This document shows, piece after piece, positions 9,450-19,789 of a stretch of DNA of 52,096 nt (positions within the stretch are counted from its first letter, which is position 1; each line of letters starts with the position of its first letter). Below the pieces are notes generated by a model. It did not search any database and had not been told where the DNA came from. It saw nothing but the letters and a program-made list of their open reading frames with translations. This DNA is from Sergeia podlipaevii. Lineage: Eukaryota > Euglenozoa > Kinetoplastea > Trypanosomatida > Trypanosomatidae. The stretch covers positions 1-52,096 of the forward strand of contig JASANZ010002135.1 in the NCBI GenBank assembly GCA_030849805.1, read 5' to 3'. The position numbers and the translations under genes are program-made.

Positions 9450-9911
9450 TCATTCCACTGCTTTCACAGCATAATAAATAAAAAAAAATCAGGAAAAAGA
9501 AATCAAAAAGGAGAAAAAACACACGAATAAAGAGTGACTCTCTAAATTAGAAGAAGAAGGAGGAAGGGAGGGGGAGAGAGGGAGAGAAGCAAAAAACAAC
9601 AACAACAGATAAACACTTCTAAGCAGTTGTGGTACGTACATGCATGTCTACGCCTGTGCAATCCACTTAAACACAAGTGACGCCAACCACCTTGTCGTGG
9701 TGAAGCACAAGTAAAAGCATTTCAGCGCGGATATACGGAATATAGCAAATAATAGAACAAGTCCTCAAAAAATGAAAGCACTAATAAACAACAGCAAAAC
9801 TAAAAAAAAAAAAAAGACAAGACATATAGAAGTGAATACAGCGCAAAACACAACCGTTTTTTTCTCTCTCCGAGACTTACCTATCTTCATAACTGTATAA
9901 CACATCTATGT

Positions 9912-9990
9912 GTATAAATATATATATATATAATAAAGTGTAACTTCACTACCATCATAGGTGTCACACACATACACACACACACACACT
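9912..9990. repeat. AT run followed by CA microsatellite
   Basis: An AT alternating run at about 9912-9933 and a CA repeat at about 9965-9990, separated by roughly 30 ordinary bases. Both lie in the spacer downstream of the 519-residue gene. Confidence 0.8.
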
Positions 9991-10222
9991 CACCAGGTAG
10001 AAAAAAGAAACGTGATCTGTAACTATATACTAAGAAAAATAAGATGAAAGCAACTCGAAAAAAAAATGGTCACTATTCTCACACAACCTCACCTATAATC
10101 GTTCATTTTCGAGGCATAAAAATATGCATATACAGTAAAGCAACAATAAAAAGACATCAAACACACACACTACACAGTGTGATAGCACTACACAGGCCGA
10201 AGAAAGTACTGGCTCTTTTATG

Positions 10223-11782
10223 CTAGTACATCCTCTGCATATTGCACACACGGGCGAGACTGGCTAGCCGCTCGTCGCACAGGCGCTCTTCTCCCTTCCT
10301 GTGATGATTGGAAGTGGGTTGCACTTCACAGTAGCTGCCGTCGTCGCATATGTTCTCATCACGCCGAGTAACAGATGCCTGCAGGTGTTTTGGATGATCG
10401 TCAGCGCTTGCGTTGAGCGTGACGGCAGAGCCGGAGGCGGTGAGGATGTTCGTAATGGCCTCCACCTTGTTTTGATCAGCGAAGCTGCGGAACACCTCTC
10501 CATTGGTTGTTCGCGTCTTCACAGACAACATGGGCATCGTGTGCAGGACCGGTGCTTCTGCTCCACTTGTCAGCACCTGGTTCAAGGGCGCCGCCATCGC
10601 TGGTGACTGCCTCGCCTGTCGACCAAGAGAAGGGTCCAGCGAGTTGAGCAATACACCTTGATTGCTTTTGCCAGTAGGACTGACGCTGCCTGCTCTTGCG
10701 TTCTGGAGAAGGGCGCCGTTGGCGGAGTTCATTGTGCCACGCCACGGAGTACTGGCAGTGCCACTGACGCCGCCAAAAGAGGACGCTGATAGAGTTGAAT
10801 ATGTCATGAGTAGTGGACTCACCACAGCACTGTGGGTGCCTTGATGACCGCTTAGAAGGACAGGGCTACGGCTCGCCGGGGTTTTGCTTGATGGATGACC
10901 TGGAAAACGCGGAAGCAGACCTGATGAAGCGCTGATGGACCTTGCGGCGGGCTTCGCGGGTGTGCCTTGTCCTTCATAGGTGCCACTAGCTGACATACCG
11001 AATGATGCCACAATGGAAGATGCCTGACTGCGTGCCTTGAATGGCGTCGAGGAGGGGTTGGGCATAGCGGTACTGAATTCTGAAGTAGCTGAGGAAGGCG
11101 TCCGCCTGCCCAGAGGTGTGACTGTCAATCTCGAACCCGCATGCTCGTGCGCGAGGTGCTGAAAGGAGGGAAGAGAGGAGTTCTGCATCACACTAGGCTT
11201 CTGCGTGGGAGCACTGCTGGCCCGCTTCATGTAGGCCTCCCTGTCTTCATGTAGAGTGTCATCGATATCAATCACTTCAGGACGCTGGCCGCGCTGGCGA
11301 ATTGGGGTGAATACCGAAGGCATCAGCGGGACTGGGGTCTTCCTCTGCCGTGTAGCGCGTGAGGTTCCTCCACTCACTACTGAGTTTTCTCCCGCCGCCA
11401 CCTCCTCGTCTTCCTCACCGCCAGCATCTCCCCCCTCGTTGCATTTCTTTCCTTCAAGCTGCAGCAGTCCTCTGATCAGCCGCTGCTTTTCGTACTCCTC
11501 TGCGCAGCTCTGGTAAAAATAGCCCCGCCTTTTCTCTTCGAGACGCAGTTGCCGGTCAAATTCATTGCAGCCTCTGGGGTATCGGGAGTCCTCTACAGTA
11601 AAGGTCTCTGGAAACAAGCCGGTGCGGTTGATGGTTGAATACATCTTATCTGACGCCTCACTGGTCTGAAAAGCCGGCGACACGTTCCGCACAAAGCGAC
11701 CGTCGTTACGAGGCTTCCCAACAGGCTGCTGCTTGGCATTGCTTGGGACGTGATACACAAGAAGCGCGCGGACTGACGACAT
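10223..11782 (-). CDS. Unrecognised 519-residue Ser/Thr/Pro-rich protein
   Basis: I do not recognise a family. The ATG at 11782 opens a 519-residue frame. The only compact-looking region is near the N-terminus, about residues 58-110, with a VEDSRYPRGCNEFDRQLRLE stretch and then charged helix-like sequence rich in Glu, Arg and Tyr. A Gly/Glu acidic patch follows near residues 115-135. From about 140 to 470 the sequence is rich in Ser, Thr, Pro and Gly with few large hydrophobics and is probably disordered. No signal peptide or membrane segment is seen. A cytoskeletal or regulatory role would be a guess. That it is a real gene rests on the long frame, its strand and its spacing. Confidence 0.75.
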   Translation of the reverse strand: MSSVRALLVYHVPSNAKQQPVGKPRNDGRFVRNVSPAFQTSEASDKMYSTINRTGLFPETFTVEDSRYPRGCNEFDRQLRLEEKRRGYFYQSCAEEYEKQRLIRGLLQLEGKKCNEGGDAGGEEDEEVAAGENSVVSGGTSRATRQRKTPVPLMPSVFTPIRQRGQRPEVIDIDDTLHEDREAYMKRASSAPTQKPSVMQNSSLPSFQHLAHEHAGSRLTVTPLGRRTPSSATSEFSTAMPNPSSTPFKARSQASSIVASFGMSASGTYEGQGTPAKPAARSISASSGLLPRFPGHPSSKTPASRSPVLLSGHQGTHSAVVSPLLMTYSTLSASSFGGVSGTASTPWRGTMNSANGALLQNARAGSVSPTGKSNQGVLLNSLDPSLGRQARQSPAMAAPLNQVLTSGAEAPVLHTMPMLSVKTRTTNGEVFRSFADQNKVEAITNILTASGSAVTLNASADDHPKHLQASVTRRDENICDDGSYCEVQPTSNHHRKGEERLCDERLASLARVCNMQRMY

Positions 11783-12285
11783 GATGCTGATGTCCTATAT
11801 CGTACTACTGATCTCTCCCCCTTTTCCTTGCAGAAGCACTTCTGTATATGTTTGTTTAGTTGACCTGGAGCGTGTGTGTGTGTGCGCGTACAAAGATCCC
11901 GCCCAAACTAACAGAAATGTTCAAGCAACAATACGATAACAAAGCAAACAAGAAATCAAAAAAAAAAAAAGAAAGATAAGCACGTAGTGAGACAAGAGTA
12001 TCGTCAATAATACCAATATAGAAATGAACGCAAGTGACACCGAACCACTATGCGAAAAAAATAAAAAATAAAAATAATTACAATAAAGATAGCAATAACA
12101 ATAATAAGACAATATATGAAGTTACTGCTAATAAAAGCAGAGCCGACAAAAAAAAAAAAGATAATGCAATGCTCTTCATTTCATACCGTAAAGCACGCAG
12201 ATACGCAATAGTTGACAAAAAAAAAAAACTCACGTATGCCCCTCCCTCTCTCGCTACTATACACAGACACGCATTCGCAGGAAAC
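11783..12285. other. Spacer between the 902- and 519-residue genes
   Basis: No gene. Very A-rich on the plus strand, with several poly-A runs (for example near 11957-11970, 12148-12160 and 12216-12228), so T-rich on the transcribed strand. Confidence 0.6.
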
Positions 12286-14994
12286 TCAACTTTTCCCTGA
12301 GCTAGCAAGCGCCTTTTGCTTTTCCTCGATCCTCTCCAGGCATGAACGCAGCTCCTTGCACTTGACGTCTGAACTATCCAGGTAGTCCTGAAGCTCCTGC
12401 TCTGCCCGCTCCTGGTCCTCTGAGAGTTGCCTCAAAAGCCTTTTGCCCTCTTCGCACTTGGCCTGCGTGGCAGCGTCGGCCGTGCTCTCCTGTCCATCTT
12501 TATTTCCTTGTGCGCTATGAGCCCAGTACGCAACCTTCGCTTTGAGACTCCGCTCCTGGCGCAGCCGCGTGCGACGATCGACCTCATATTGCGTCGTCGC
12601 TTCCTTGGCCTCTGCCTCCACAAGCCGCAAGCGGTCTTCCACTTGCTCATGCATGAGGTTCAACTTGGCACGCGCAGAGTCATCACTGGAGGCAGCAGAG
12701 GTTTCCGTCCTGTTGTGCACCGCGGTGGTGCCGTCACCAAGGGCAGAATGAAAAGCCGCCGAGGCCGGCGAGGCGAAACTCGCGTCTTCTCTGCCTTCAG
12801 CAGTCGCGATGGATGGCGAGCGACTGAGAGGCGTGCTACCGTCTGAAGTGAATGGAGGACGTGTCTCCGCATCTGCGTCTCGCGTCAGAAGCCAGAGCGC
12901 GCGGCTATCGTTTACAGGAGAAGCCATTGTGAAGACAACGTCGGCATCACTACCTTTATTGTGATCTGCTGAGAAGGAACGCAGGTGGTCTGAGGTGCTT
13001 TTGTAAGCGCTATGACCAATAGGAGAGGGTGAGACACAGGAAGCCTGTTGCAGCTGCCGCGGTGGCGACCGCACACCTCTCCCTTCCTTCTCCTTCGCTG
13101 CCTCCCCCAGAGTAAATAATGAAGGGGCCAAAGTAATACATGCCTGAGAGGGTTCCGTCACGTGCTCCCCAGTTGATGCAGAGCATGCCAGTTCAGCGAC
13201 AGGTGAAGTGCTAAAAGAAGGTGCCTCCTCGTAAAGTGTGCGCCGCCCCTCCGCGGCACTACTCCAGAGCTTGGGATTCACCTTGACGCGTGAAACCACT
13301 GCACCAGCCAGTGGAGCAGCGCTGAAGTTTTCATCTGCCACTTGATGCACTACCCGCTTTTGACGATACACAACGGTGTCCTCCAGCTCCCCTTGAAGAA
13401 CGCGCACTTGACTTGCAAGTTTGTCTCTCTCTAGCTGTGCGTGGAGCACAATGTCCTCCTGAGCCTGCAGTGCTGCCCCACAGGATGCCAGCTGTCCACG
13501 CATCCACTGTACAGCTCCTTCTACCTTTCCCACGCGCTGCTCCGCACGCTTCTTTTGTTCCTCCATGGAGGCAAGCCGCTGCAGCCAGAGTCGCTTCTCG
13601 CTGCTATGCTGGGCTGCCATACGGGCTAGCGCGCAATCCAAAGTGGCCTGCATGTCTTTGCGCGTGGCGTCTGCGTGTGCGAGCGCCATAGTCTGAACAT
13701 GTGAGAGGGAAAGAACGGATGTTAGCGATGGCGGCGCTGCCAAGGAGACAGGCGACATTGTTGCGTGTGCAACATCCTTTTTCCCTCCTGCTGCTATGGA
13801 GGAAGGCGAGGGTGAGCAAGGCAAGAATGGAGGAGGTGCTTCCCCTATAAACCATCCTCTGCACAAGGCAACCCTAAGAGCGTGCTCAGAGTCGCTCAAC
13901 AGCTGCGCACCCCATGCGTGGGCATCAAGTAGTTCCTCCGTGCACCGCGCCATCATCGCGCGTTGTTCCTGCGCAGCATCGCGTGCCTGTGCTTCCAACG
14001 CAGCCTGGGCTTGCATCTCAAGCGTAACATATTTTGCCCTCAGCTGATCAAGCGCTGATGTATGAAGCAAGGCAGGGGGAAAGGGAGGAAGCTCAAAGCC
14101 CGGCTTCCCTCTCGATCCCGCTGAGGCATTGATGTGTTCTTCACTGATAACGGTGGGCCCCACCATGTTTGCGTCACTGTCCTCCACTCCAGTTGTCACA
14201 CGAGGTTGCCATCCACCTTGCATTAGCTGTGCAAAGCGCTCTTGGCATGAGCGCGCCCACTCCGCTCGTTCCGCCTCATGACTTGAAGTCAGTTCCTCCA
14301 CCAGCTGGAATTCTTCGTCTCGCTGCTTTTGTAGATAGGCTACCATGGCCTCCGCGTCCATCAGGCGTTGGAGAAAGGCTTCGTATGCCGTGGCTTCGCT
14401 GCGCTGAGGCTCCGCAAGACGCTCTAATTTTGATAAAGGTGCGATAAAAGCCGTGGCGCGAGCACCATGATCTCGGCTGTCCAGTGACGAGGATGGAGGA
14501 CCGTCATGGCTGTTCATTTCTCCCTGCAGCACATGAAGCGCGTGTAGTACAGCAACAGAAGCCCTGCGGTATATGTTGATACCTTCATCTAAATCTTCTA
14601 GCAGGTTCACAAGTTCTTTCTTGTCCGATACACTGACACTTCTTCTTAGCCACTGCTCCACGTGGTGGGCTGAGCTGCTAGACATCACCTCCTCTGCTTC
14701 ATCTATGTCTTTACAGAGTCGCTCGACTATCATATCCAGTGCTATCTGCCAGCCTGTCTCCCCAAGGTCTGCTCCATGATGCGGGGCGGGGTCATCATAT
14801 TGGAGTGAGCTTGTGACTCCATGCTGTGCTGAGGGTTCCTGATGAAGCGGAATAGGTGAAGGCACTGCTGGAGATGGGGTCGTTTCTACTAAACGTCTGG
14901 CAACGGCTGGGGAGGTGAGGCGTGTGATGCAGTTGCTACGCCTTAGCGGAGTGACACCGCCTACTGGACCTGTCCGGACATGGCCGTTCATCAT
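12286..14994 (-). CDS. Coiled-coil protein, 902 residues
   Basis: Starts at the ATG at 14994, with a second in-frame ATG directly after it at 14991. No enzymatic domain is recognisable. Long Glu/Gln/Arg/Ala-rich heptad-like stretches occupy much of about residues 195-400 and 450-570, and again about 770-895 at the C-terminus (for example the run from VEDRLRLVEAEAKEA to LERIEEKQKAL). The N-terminal 60 residues and a segment around 570-770 are Ser/Pro-rich and probably unstructured. Such proteins in kinetoplastids are usually cytoskeletal, basal-body or flagellar components, but nothing here proves that. No membrane segment or signal peptide is seen. Confidence 0.8.
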   Translation of the reverse strand: MMNGHVRTGPVGGVTPLRRSNCITRLTSPAVARRLVETTPSPAVPSPIPLHQEPSAQHGVTSSLQYDDPAPHHGADLGETGWQIALDMIVERLCKDIDEAEEVMSSSSAHHVEQWLRRSVSVSDKKELVNLLEDLDEGINIYRRASVAVLHALHVLQGEMNSHDGPPSSSLDSRDHGARATAFIAPLSKLERLAEPQRSEATAYEAFLQRLMDAEAMVAYLQKQRDEEFQLVEELTSSHEAERAEWARSCQERFAQLMQGGWQPRVTTGVEDSDANMVGPTVISEEHINASAGSRGKPGFELPPFPPALLHTSALDQLRAKYVTLEMQAQAALEAQARDAAQEQRAMMARCTEELLDAHAWGAQLLSDSEHALRVALCRGWFIGEAPPPFLPCSPSPSSIAAGGKKDVAHATMSPVSLAAPPSLTSVLSLSHVQTMALAHADATRKDMQATLDCALARMAAQHSSEKRLWLQRLASMEEQKKRAEQRVGKVEGAVQWMRGQLASCGAALQAQEDIVLHAQLERDKLASQVRVLQGELEDTVVYRQKRVVHQVADENFSAAPLAGAVVSRVKVNPKLWSSAAEGRRTLYEEAPSFSTSPVAELACSASTGEHVTEPSQACITLAPSLFTLGEAAKEKEGRGVRSPPRQLQQASCVSPSPIGHSAYKSTSDHLRSFSADHNKGSDADVVFTMASPVNDSRALWLLTRDADAETRPPFTSDGSTPLSRSPSIATAEGREDASFASPASAAFHSALGDGTTAVHNRTETSAASSDDSARAKLNLMHEQVEDRLRLVEAEAKEATTQYEVDRRTRLRQERSLKAKVAYWAHSAQGNKDGQESTADAATQAKCEEGKRLLRQLSEDQERAEQELQDYLDSSDVKCKELRSCLERIEEKQKALASSGKS

Positions 14995-15472
14995 GACGCT
15001 ATGTGTGAAAATGTGTTCCCACCTTTTCTACGAGAAAAGGAAAGAAAAACCTTGAATAAATGTTAAATGAAGCATCGCCATGAAGAAGGAGAAAGAGAGA
15101 GAGAGAACCGTTCATTTCCTGTGCAGATGAACGTTTTTTGAGAAAGAAGAGAGTACTACAGTCAAATAGCTAAAGAGCCTCAATGTGTTATCACACTCCA
15201 AGTCCAAAGTCCTTGGAGGAACACTTAAATTATCTGACCACGTTTCTTCCGTCTTTTCTCATGCAAACATGACCGGCTTTTTTTTTTTGATTTTTTAATA
15301 ATTGTATGCGACACTATCCATGGAGTTATCGTGCCTCGCTGCATAGTGCCCCATACCAAAAAAAAAAGCCAAAAGTCTAAGAAACACTCCCTCCCCCAAG
15401 CACACACACACACACAGAAGCTCTGTTTTTCTTATATTTGCTTTTTTGCCCCCCTCCCCCCCCTCAAATGAC
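14995..15472. other. Spacer between mtRNAP and the 902-residue gene
   Basis: No gene. It contains the mtRNAP 3' UTR with a C-run and CA repeat near 15403-15462, and the acceptor region for the coiled-coil gene at its left end. Confidence 0.6.
15028..15055 (-). promoter_or_regulatory. Predicted spliced-leader acceptor, 902-residue gene
   Basis: A short pyrimidine tract on the minus strand (about 15055-15030) meets an AG at 15029-15028. The resulting 5' UTR is about 33 bases and has no ATG before the start at 14994. Confidence 0.45.
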
Positions 15473-18400
15473 TTACGAGAAGAAATATGGAGAGTTGAGG
15501 ACGACATTGAGGTCGAGATCGCCTCGCTTCGGTGGGTCTGGCAGCTTCACACCATGCCGTCTGAGATCCATAAAGTAAGTCGCCTCCCACTGCTCTTTGA
15601 GCTCCCAAAGTGGGTCGTACTTGGAGTAGAGGGCGACGAACTGCTGCCTCAGAATATGCGACAGCTGCGGCATGTCACATGCATATGTCCAGTAGGAGTC
15701 ATGCACGGCCATCATGGAAAGCCCTTGCTTTTGCATTTCTAGCGCTGTCATGGCGAGGTGTGTGGCATCAAGAGAGTGGATAAGGTTAGGAGCAATAGCG
15801 GTGAGCTGCTTGCGACTGGCGGGGGTGACAGGGTCTCCAGGCACGCGTGTGTAGCCGTGTGGAGTAAAGAGAGAGCACTCCTTCCTGACCCTATACGGTT
15901 GCCGCACGACGAGGCCTAGTGGTGTGGTCCAGCACAGCGCATTACGTAGCTCTGCGGGCTGCACGGACCAAATGAGCTCCACAATCTCGCTAATCCACTT
16001 GCGACAGTTTTGGGTTTCACGGAAGGTGACACCAAGGGACTCCAGCACCTTCTCACGCAGATACGCCGCCATCTCCTTCATGTCGGTTGCTGTCCAAAGA
16101 CCGTGGCTCTTGTTCTGCTTTACGAGCTCATCGAGGATCTGTTCTGACATGCCATAACCCGTCACACCGTACACCTGAGTCATGATGGGCCGCTTGATCG
16201 TCTTGCGCTTGATGTGGTTGTTGTCCTGCCCTTTTCCAGTTCCTATACACCTCTGCGCAACTTGGTGATCACGCGCAGCATCGGCCTCGATAGAGCGCAT
16301 CATTTCCTTAAGAATGCCTGTATAGGCATCGGCAGGCCGCTCGCTCGGCACTAAGTTGACGAGTGAGGCACCAAACGCATCACGCCCAATGGCAGAGTAG
16401 TGCTGTAGGCCATTGTAACTACCATCCACAGCGACTGGGATGCGGGAGAGAAAGTGCTCCGTACCTTGAGAGCACTTGAGCGCATCAGAGAGTTCCTTGC
16501 AGGCCATGAGGCACTGCAGCGGCTCACTCGCCTCCTGCCACCATCGATCTCCGTGCAAGGGGCTCTCGGCACTCTGCACCACGTCTTCGATGTGCTCATC
16601 CACGTAGTGCACGCGCTCGTCAAAGGAGAGCTTGCTCATGCCCATCTTGTTGGCAAGGTGCACCTTCAGCCAGTACAGACCAACCATACCAAGCGGCTTC
16701 GGCTCCGCGTATTCGAGAAGACCACGGAAGGGATCAGAACCGGTGTGGTTGAGTCGGCCAGGGAGCGGGTACATACGGCCACGGAAGTCCATACTGTTGG
16801 GAAAAAAAATGTGGGAAAACTGAACGATGGAACGAGCCTGACGCAAAGCCTGTAGGTAGTGAATACGACTGCTACGAAGCTCAGAGAGCTGCTTCCAGTC
16901 TAGATCCTGCTGCGTGTCATGCTTGCGCCGCTCGGCGAGGTTGAAAACTACTACATCGTCATCATCGTCGTCCATAGCTCTGCTGAAGGAGCCCCCAGAG
17001 ACTCCAGAGGACGTGCGGTCGGACGGGTATCGAATGTCACCTGGGCTCATGTTATAGTAGTGGAGTGGGAAGAAGCCTGGCCTGATCTTACCAAAGCCAA
17101 ACCCCTCGCGTACGATAGCCTCCTGCACGTGCAGCATATACTTGCTGATGCGCCACGGCACCCGTGAGATGGCGTCGAGGGCGCGCATCATAGGGGCCTG
17201 GGAGATGAGCATGGCCTGGTTAGTGGAACCTTTCACAGCCACCGAGGGCAGCACATTGTAGACCGATTTCTCTTTTGTGTCGGACTCGTTGAGCCAGGAG
17301 TTGTAAGAGAGCTGGGGCGGGAACGCAATGCGTAAGTCGCGCACCTGGGTTGCCTCCACCTCGGTAAGGCCCACCACTGCTAATTCTTCTGTGTCGAGGA
17401 CGCTCGCGTGGAGGGTCAACACAGGGCGTCGCCTTTCACCACAGGACATTGCTAAATACGTCAGCTGAACCACAAGAAAGCCGACTGCCTTTGTAGATAT
17501 GGGAGTAATGCCGTACTCTTTTTCAAAGTACTCAAGTGTCTTGATCATATTGATGCCTAGCTTGGTACGAACCGTCTTGCGATCTGCAGCGCTGAGTTTC
17601 TTAAAAATGCGTTGAAAGCGGAAATGAAATTGCAAGTCTTCCGTGAGCTTGACGAGCATATTGACGAGCCCACACGAGCGTGTGCATCGCGACACGGCCA
17701 TGCATGCTTCTTCCAGGATGACCGCAACGCGCTCGTTGTGCTGGCTTCCCTGATCGTGCTCATGAAACACGCCCTGCATCTGGGAGAGAACGGCTATAAA
17801 AAAGTCTCCGCGAACGGCACCACGGCTCTCACTGACAGACACTTGCACGTATGACATTAGCTCCTGCAGCGCACTCAACGCCTTCTCCTCATCACTAAAG
17901 TGAAAAGCGAGCGCCTTCTTGAGAGATTGGCGCAGAGAAATAGGAATATCGCTGGGCCCAATAATGTCTCCATACACCTGCCGCAGGAGGTGGTAGTTCA
18001 CGACACCCATTAAAATACAGTCGAAGAAGTATTGCGGTACGTCTTGGAGCGTGGGAACATCAGCACGCACAAGCGCCTCCCAGTTGTTAAACATCCGCGC
18101 TAGGTCCTGCACCCATTCAGGGGCCAGGGCCGTATTCCAGCTACTGTGAGAGGCGTCGGCGAATGCCTGTGCGCTGTACACGTGTACCTCTGCAGTCTCC
18201 TTGCCCCACTGAGACTTTCGGTCCCCAAAGATCTTGCTGCGCAGCTCAACCTGTTGCACAACGTCATTTAACAGCCCCATGAGACGATTCAACGTGTTCT
18301 CATTGGTGTCCTCTGCTGCTGTATGGACCAACTCCATCTCAACCAGTTTTTCATTGACGTCAGTGCGGGACAGCTGATTCGCAGTTTGACCATAACGCAC

Positions 18401-19789
18401 ATAAGAAACGAGCAGAGCAGCAAAGGGACTGACGATTTCCGTAGCTGGAAGCTCCTTGACCAGTTGATCTGCCTCGGATTTGTATGTCCTGAAGACCCCA
18501 CCTACCGCCGTCACGGACGTCTTGTCATACTCTTGCTGGAAGGGTCTGGAGAGCTTGCGCAGCACTCGCGCCGCCTCTGCTGCATTGCGGCGAACCATCA
18601 TCGTTTTCTGCCCGTTCGCCATCACCTCAAACCTCAGGTGCCTATCACATGCCATTTCGATGTGCGAGGCTTCAAGAGCCTTGTTAGTCCAGGCAGAGCG
18701 CAGACCACTGGTGCGCACGTCTTCGTGAAAGACGTCGCCGAGAACGCGCTTAGTGGTGCTGAGGTCACGACTCTCGCCGTGGGCGTCGCGGTTGGCAACA
18801 TCAAGGAGGCGTGAGACAATTTCTGCCTTAGTGTGAGCTCCTACGATACTTCTTGTTCTGGCAAATGTGCGGAGGACATCTGTTTTGCAGTAGAAGAGAT
18901 CATCACACAGCATATCCACAGCTGATATCACAGCCTCGTTGAAGCCACTTGACGAGGTGTCAAGGGAGAAAAGCGTAGATGGATCTCCCCAAGGGTCCGC
19001 GATCCCTCCATCCCCACCTGTGAAGGAAAGGTCATTGTCAAGGCTTGGCGTGAAACTATCGGCAGAAACCATTGACCCCCCTTCGCCGTCGTAAGCATCG
19101 TCGCCTGGAGCTATTCCGGGGGCTTGTTGCTGCTGATGCCGTTCCACGTGCTGTCTGCCACCAGTAGAAGATGAGGCAGCGGCGCTATTGTCCTTCTCGT
19201 GTTCCTTCTTCTCTTGCTCCGTAGATTCAGGGGTGAGCTCCATACTAGATGCGTCGTGAAAGTCAGCAATATCGACAGAAAGAAGATCATCAACGTCGAG
19301 ACCTTCATTGGAGAAGGCAATCCCCGTTTCTTTGCTGATTCCCTCCGCCATGTCCGCAAAAGCTACTTGCTGGTTCGCCGCCTCCTTTTTAATCTTCTTT
19401 TTGCACTTGTCACTCATATCTTCGATGTTTTCCCCCGCCTTTGCAGTTGCTAATATTTCCGGGATTCTAGAAGCAAGCTGACTCAGCTGCAATTTTCCGG
19501 CATGCTTGTCAGCGGAGATGTTCTTCATCTTCTTCTTGTGCTTGCTGCCCATATTAGTGGTAGATGAAAGGGCAGGAGTCAAGTCTGTGCCTTTCTCTTT
19601 TTCCTCTTCTTGTAGCATCTCGTAAGCGGCGGATCCTTTGCCGTACAGGGTATGCGATGATGATACACGGCGCATGGATTCCCAATGAGTAGTGGCTGCA
19701 TAGACACATCCTACCGGCGCCACCGCGGGTCCACCCGTGCTACCTCCTAAAAGATGCCTTGACAAGCGTGAAAGGCCCATTCGTTTCAT
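15473..19789 (-). CDS. Mitochondrial (kinetoplast) DNA-directed RNA polymerase, T7-like
   Basis: Encodes 1438 residues from the ATG at 19789; an in-frame ATG at 19780 is an alternative, and the frame beyond is opened only by TTG. It transcribes kinetoplast DNA in the mitochondrion. The T7/POLRMT palm motifs are intact: MDFRGRMYPLPGR at 1000, motif A VAVDGSYNGLQHYS with catalytic Asp 1122, motif B KRPIMTQVYG with Lys 1199 and Tyr 1207, and motif C VHDSYW with catalytic Asp 1364. The protein ends in YFFS like other mitochondrial members. The N-terminus (KRMGLSRLSRHLLGG) is Arg/Ser/Leu-rich without acids, a good mitochondrial presequence. Residues ~50-300 are acidic, Ser-rich and probably disordered, and a run of six Asp near 934-939 is an extra acidic insert. 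Confidence 0.96.
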   Translation of the reverse strand: MKRMGLSRLSRHLLGGSTGGPAVAPVGCVYAATTHWESMRRVSSSHTLYGKGSAAYEMLQEEEKEKGTDLTPALSSTTNMGSKHKKKMKNISADKHAGKLQLSQLASRIPEILATAKAGENIEDMSDKCKKKIKKEAANQQVAFADMAEGISKETGIAFSNEGLDVDDLLSVDIADFHDASSMELTPESTEQEKKEHEKDNSAAASSSTGGRQHVERHQQQQAPGIAPGDDAYDGEGGSMVSADSFTPSLDNDLSFTGGDGGIADPWGDPSTLFSLDTSSSGFNEAVISAVDMLCDDLFYCKTDVLRTFARTRSIVGAHTKAEIVSRLLDVANRDAHGESRDLSTTKRVLGDVFHEDVRTSGLRSAWTNKALEASHIEMACDRHLRFEVMANGQKTMMVRRNAAEAARVLRKLSRPFQQEYDKTSVTAVGGVFRTYKSEADQLVKELPATEIVSPFAALLVSYVRYGQTANQLSRTDVNEKLVEMELVHTAAEDTNENTLNRLMGLLNDVVQQVELRSKIFGDRKSQWGKETAEVHVYSAQAFADASHSSWNTALAPEWVQDLARMFNNWEALVRADVPTLQDVPQYFFDCILMGVVNYHLLRQVYGDIIGPSDIPISLRQSLKKALAFHFSDEEKALSALQELMSYVQVSVSESRGAVRGDFFIAVLSQMQGVFHEHDQGSQHNERVAVILEEACMAVSRCTRSCGLVNMLVKLTEDLQFHFRFQRIFKKLSAADRKTVRTKLGINMIKTLEYFEKEYGITPISTKAVGFLVVQLTYLAMSCGERRRPVLTLHASVLDTEELAVVGLTEVEATQVRDLRIAFPPQLSYNSWLNESDTKEKSVYNVLPSVAVKGSTNQAMLISQAPMMRALDAISRVPWRISKYMLHVQEAIVREGFGFGKIRPGFFPLHYYNMSPGDIRYPSDRTSSGVSGGSFSRAMDDDDDDVVVFNLAERRKHDTQQDLDWKQLSELRSSRIHYLQALRQARSIVQFSHIFFPNSMDFRGRMYPLPGRLNHTGSDPFRGLLEYAEPKPLGMVGLYWLKVHLANKMGMSKLSFDERVHYVDEHIEDVVQSAESPLHGDRWWQEASEPLQCLMACKELSDALKCSQGTEHFLSRIPVAVDGSYNGLQHYSAIGRDAFGASLVNLVPSERPADAYTGILKEMMRSIEADAARDHQVAQRCIGTGKGQDNNHIKRKTIKRPIMTQVYGVTGYGMSEQILDELVKQNKSHGLWTATDMKEMAAYLREKVLESLGVTFRETQNCRKWISEIVELIWSVQPAELRNALCWTTPLGLVVRQPYRVRKECSLFTPHGYTRVPGDPVTPASRKQLTAIAPNLIHSLDATHLAMTALEMQKQGLSMMAVHDSYWTYACDMPQLSHILRQQFVALYSKYDPLWELKEQWEATYFMDLRRHGVKLPDPPKRGDLDLNVVLNSPYFFS

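Larger units (their letters stand above)
8697..10222. other. Long spacer (1.5 kb), 519-residue gene to AAGAB-like gene
   Basis: No convincing gene. It holds AT and CA microsatellites (9422-9449, 9912-9933, 9965-9990), a GT-type run near 8725-8744, and a second strong pyrimidine tract on the transcribed strand at about 9593-9550 besides the one used by the AAGAB-like gene. The longest plausible minus-strand ATG frame after that tract is only 41 codons (9248-9373). A long 3' UTR is the simplest reading. Confidence 0.5.
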
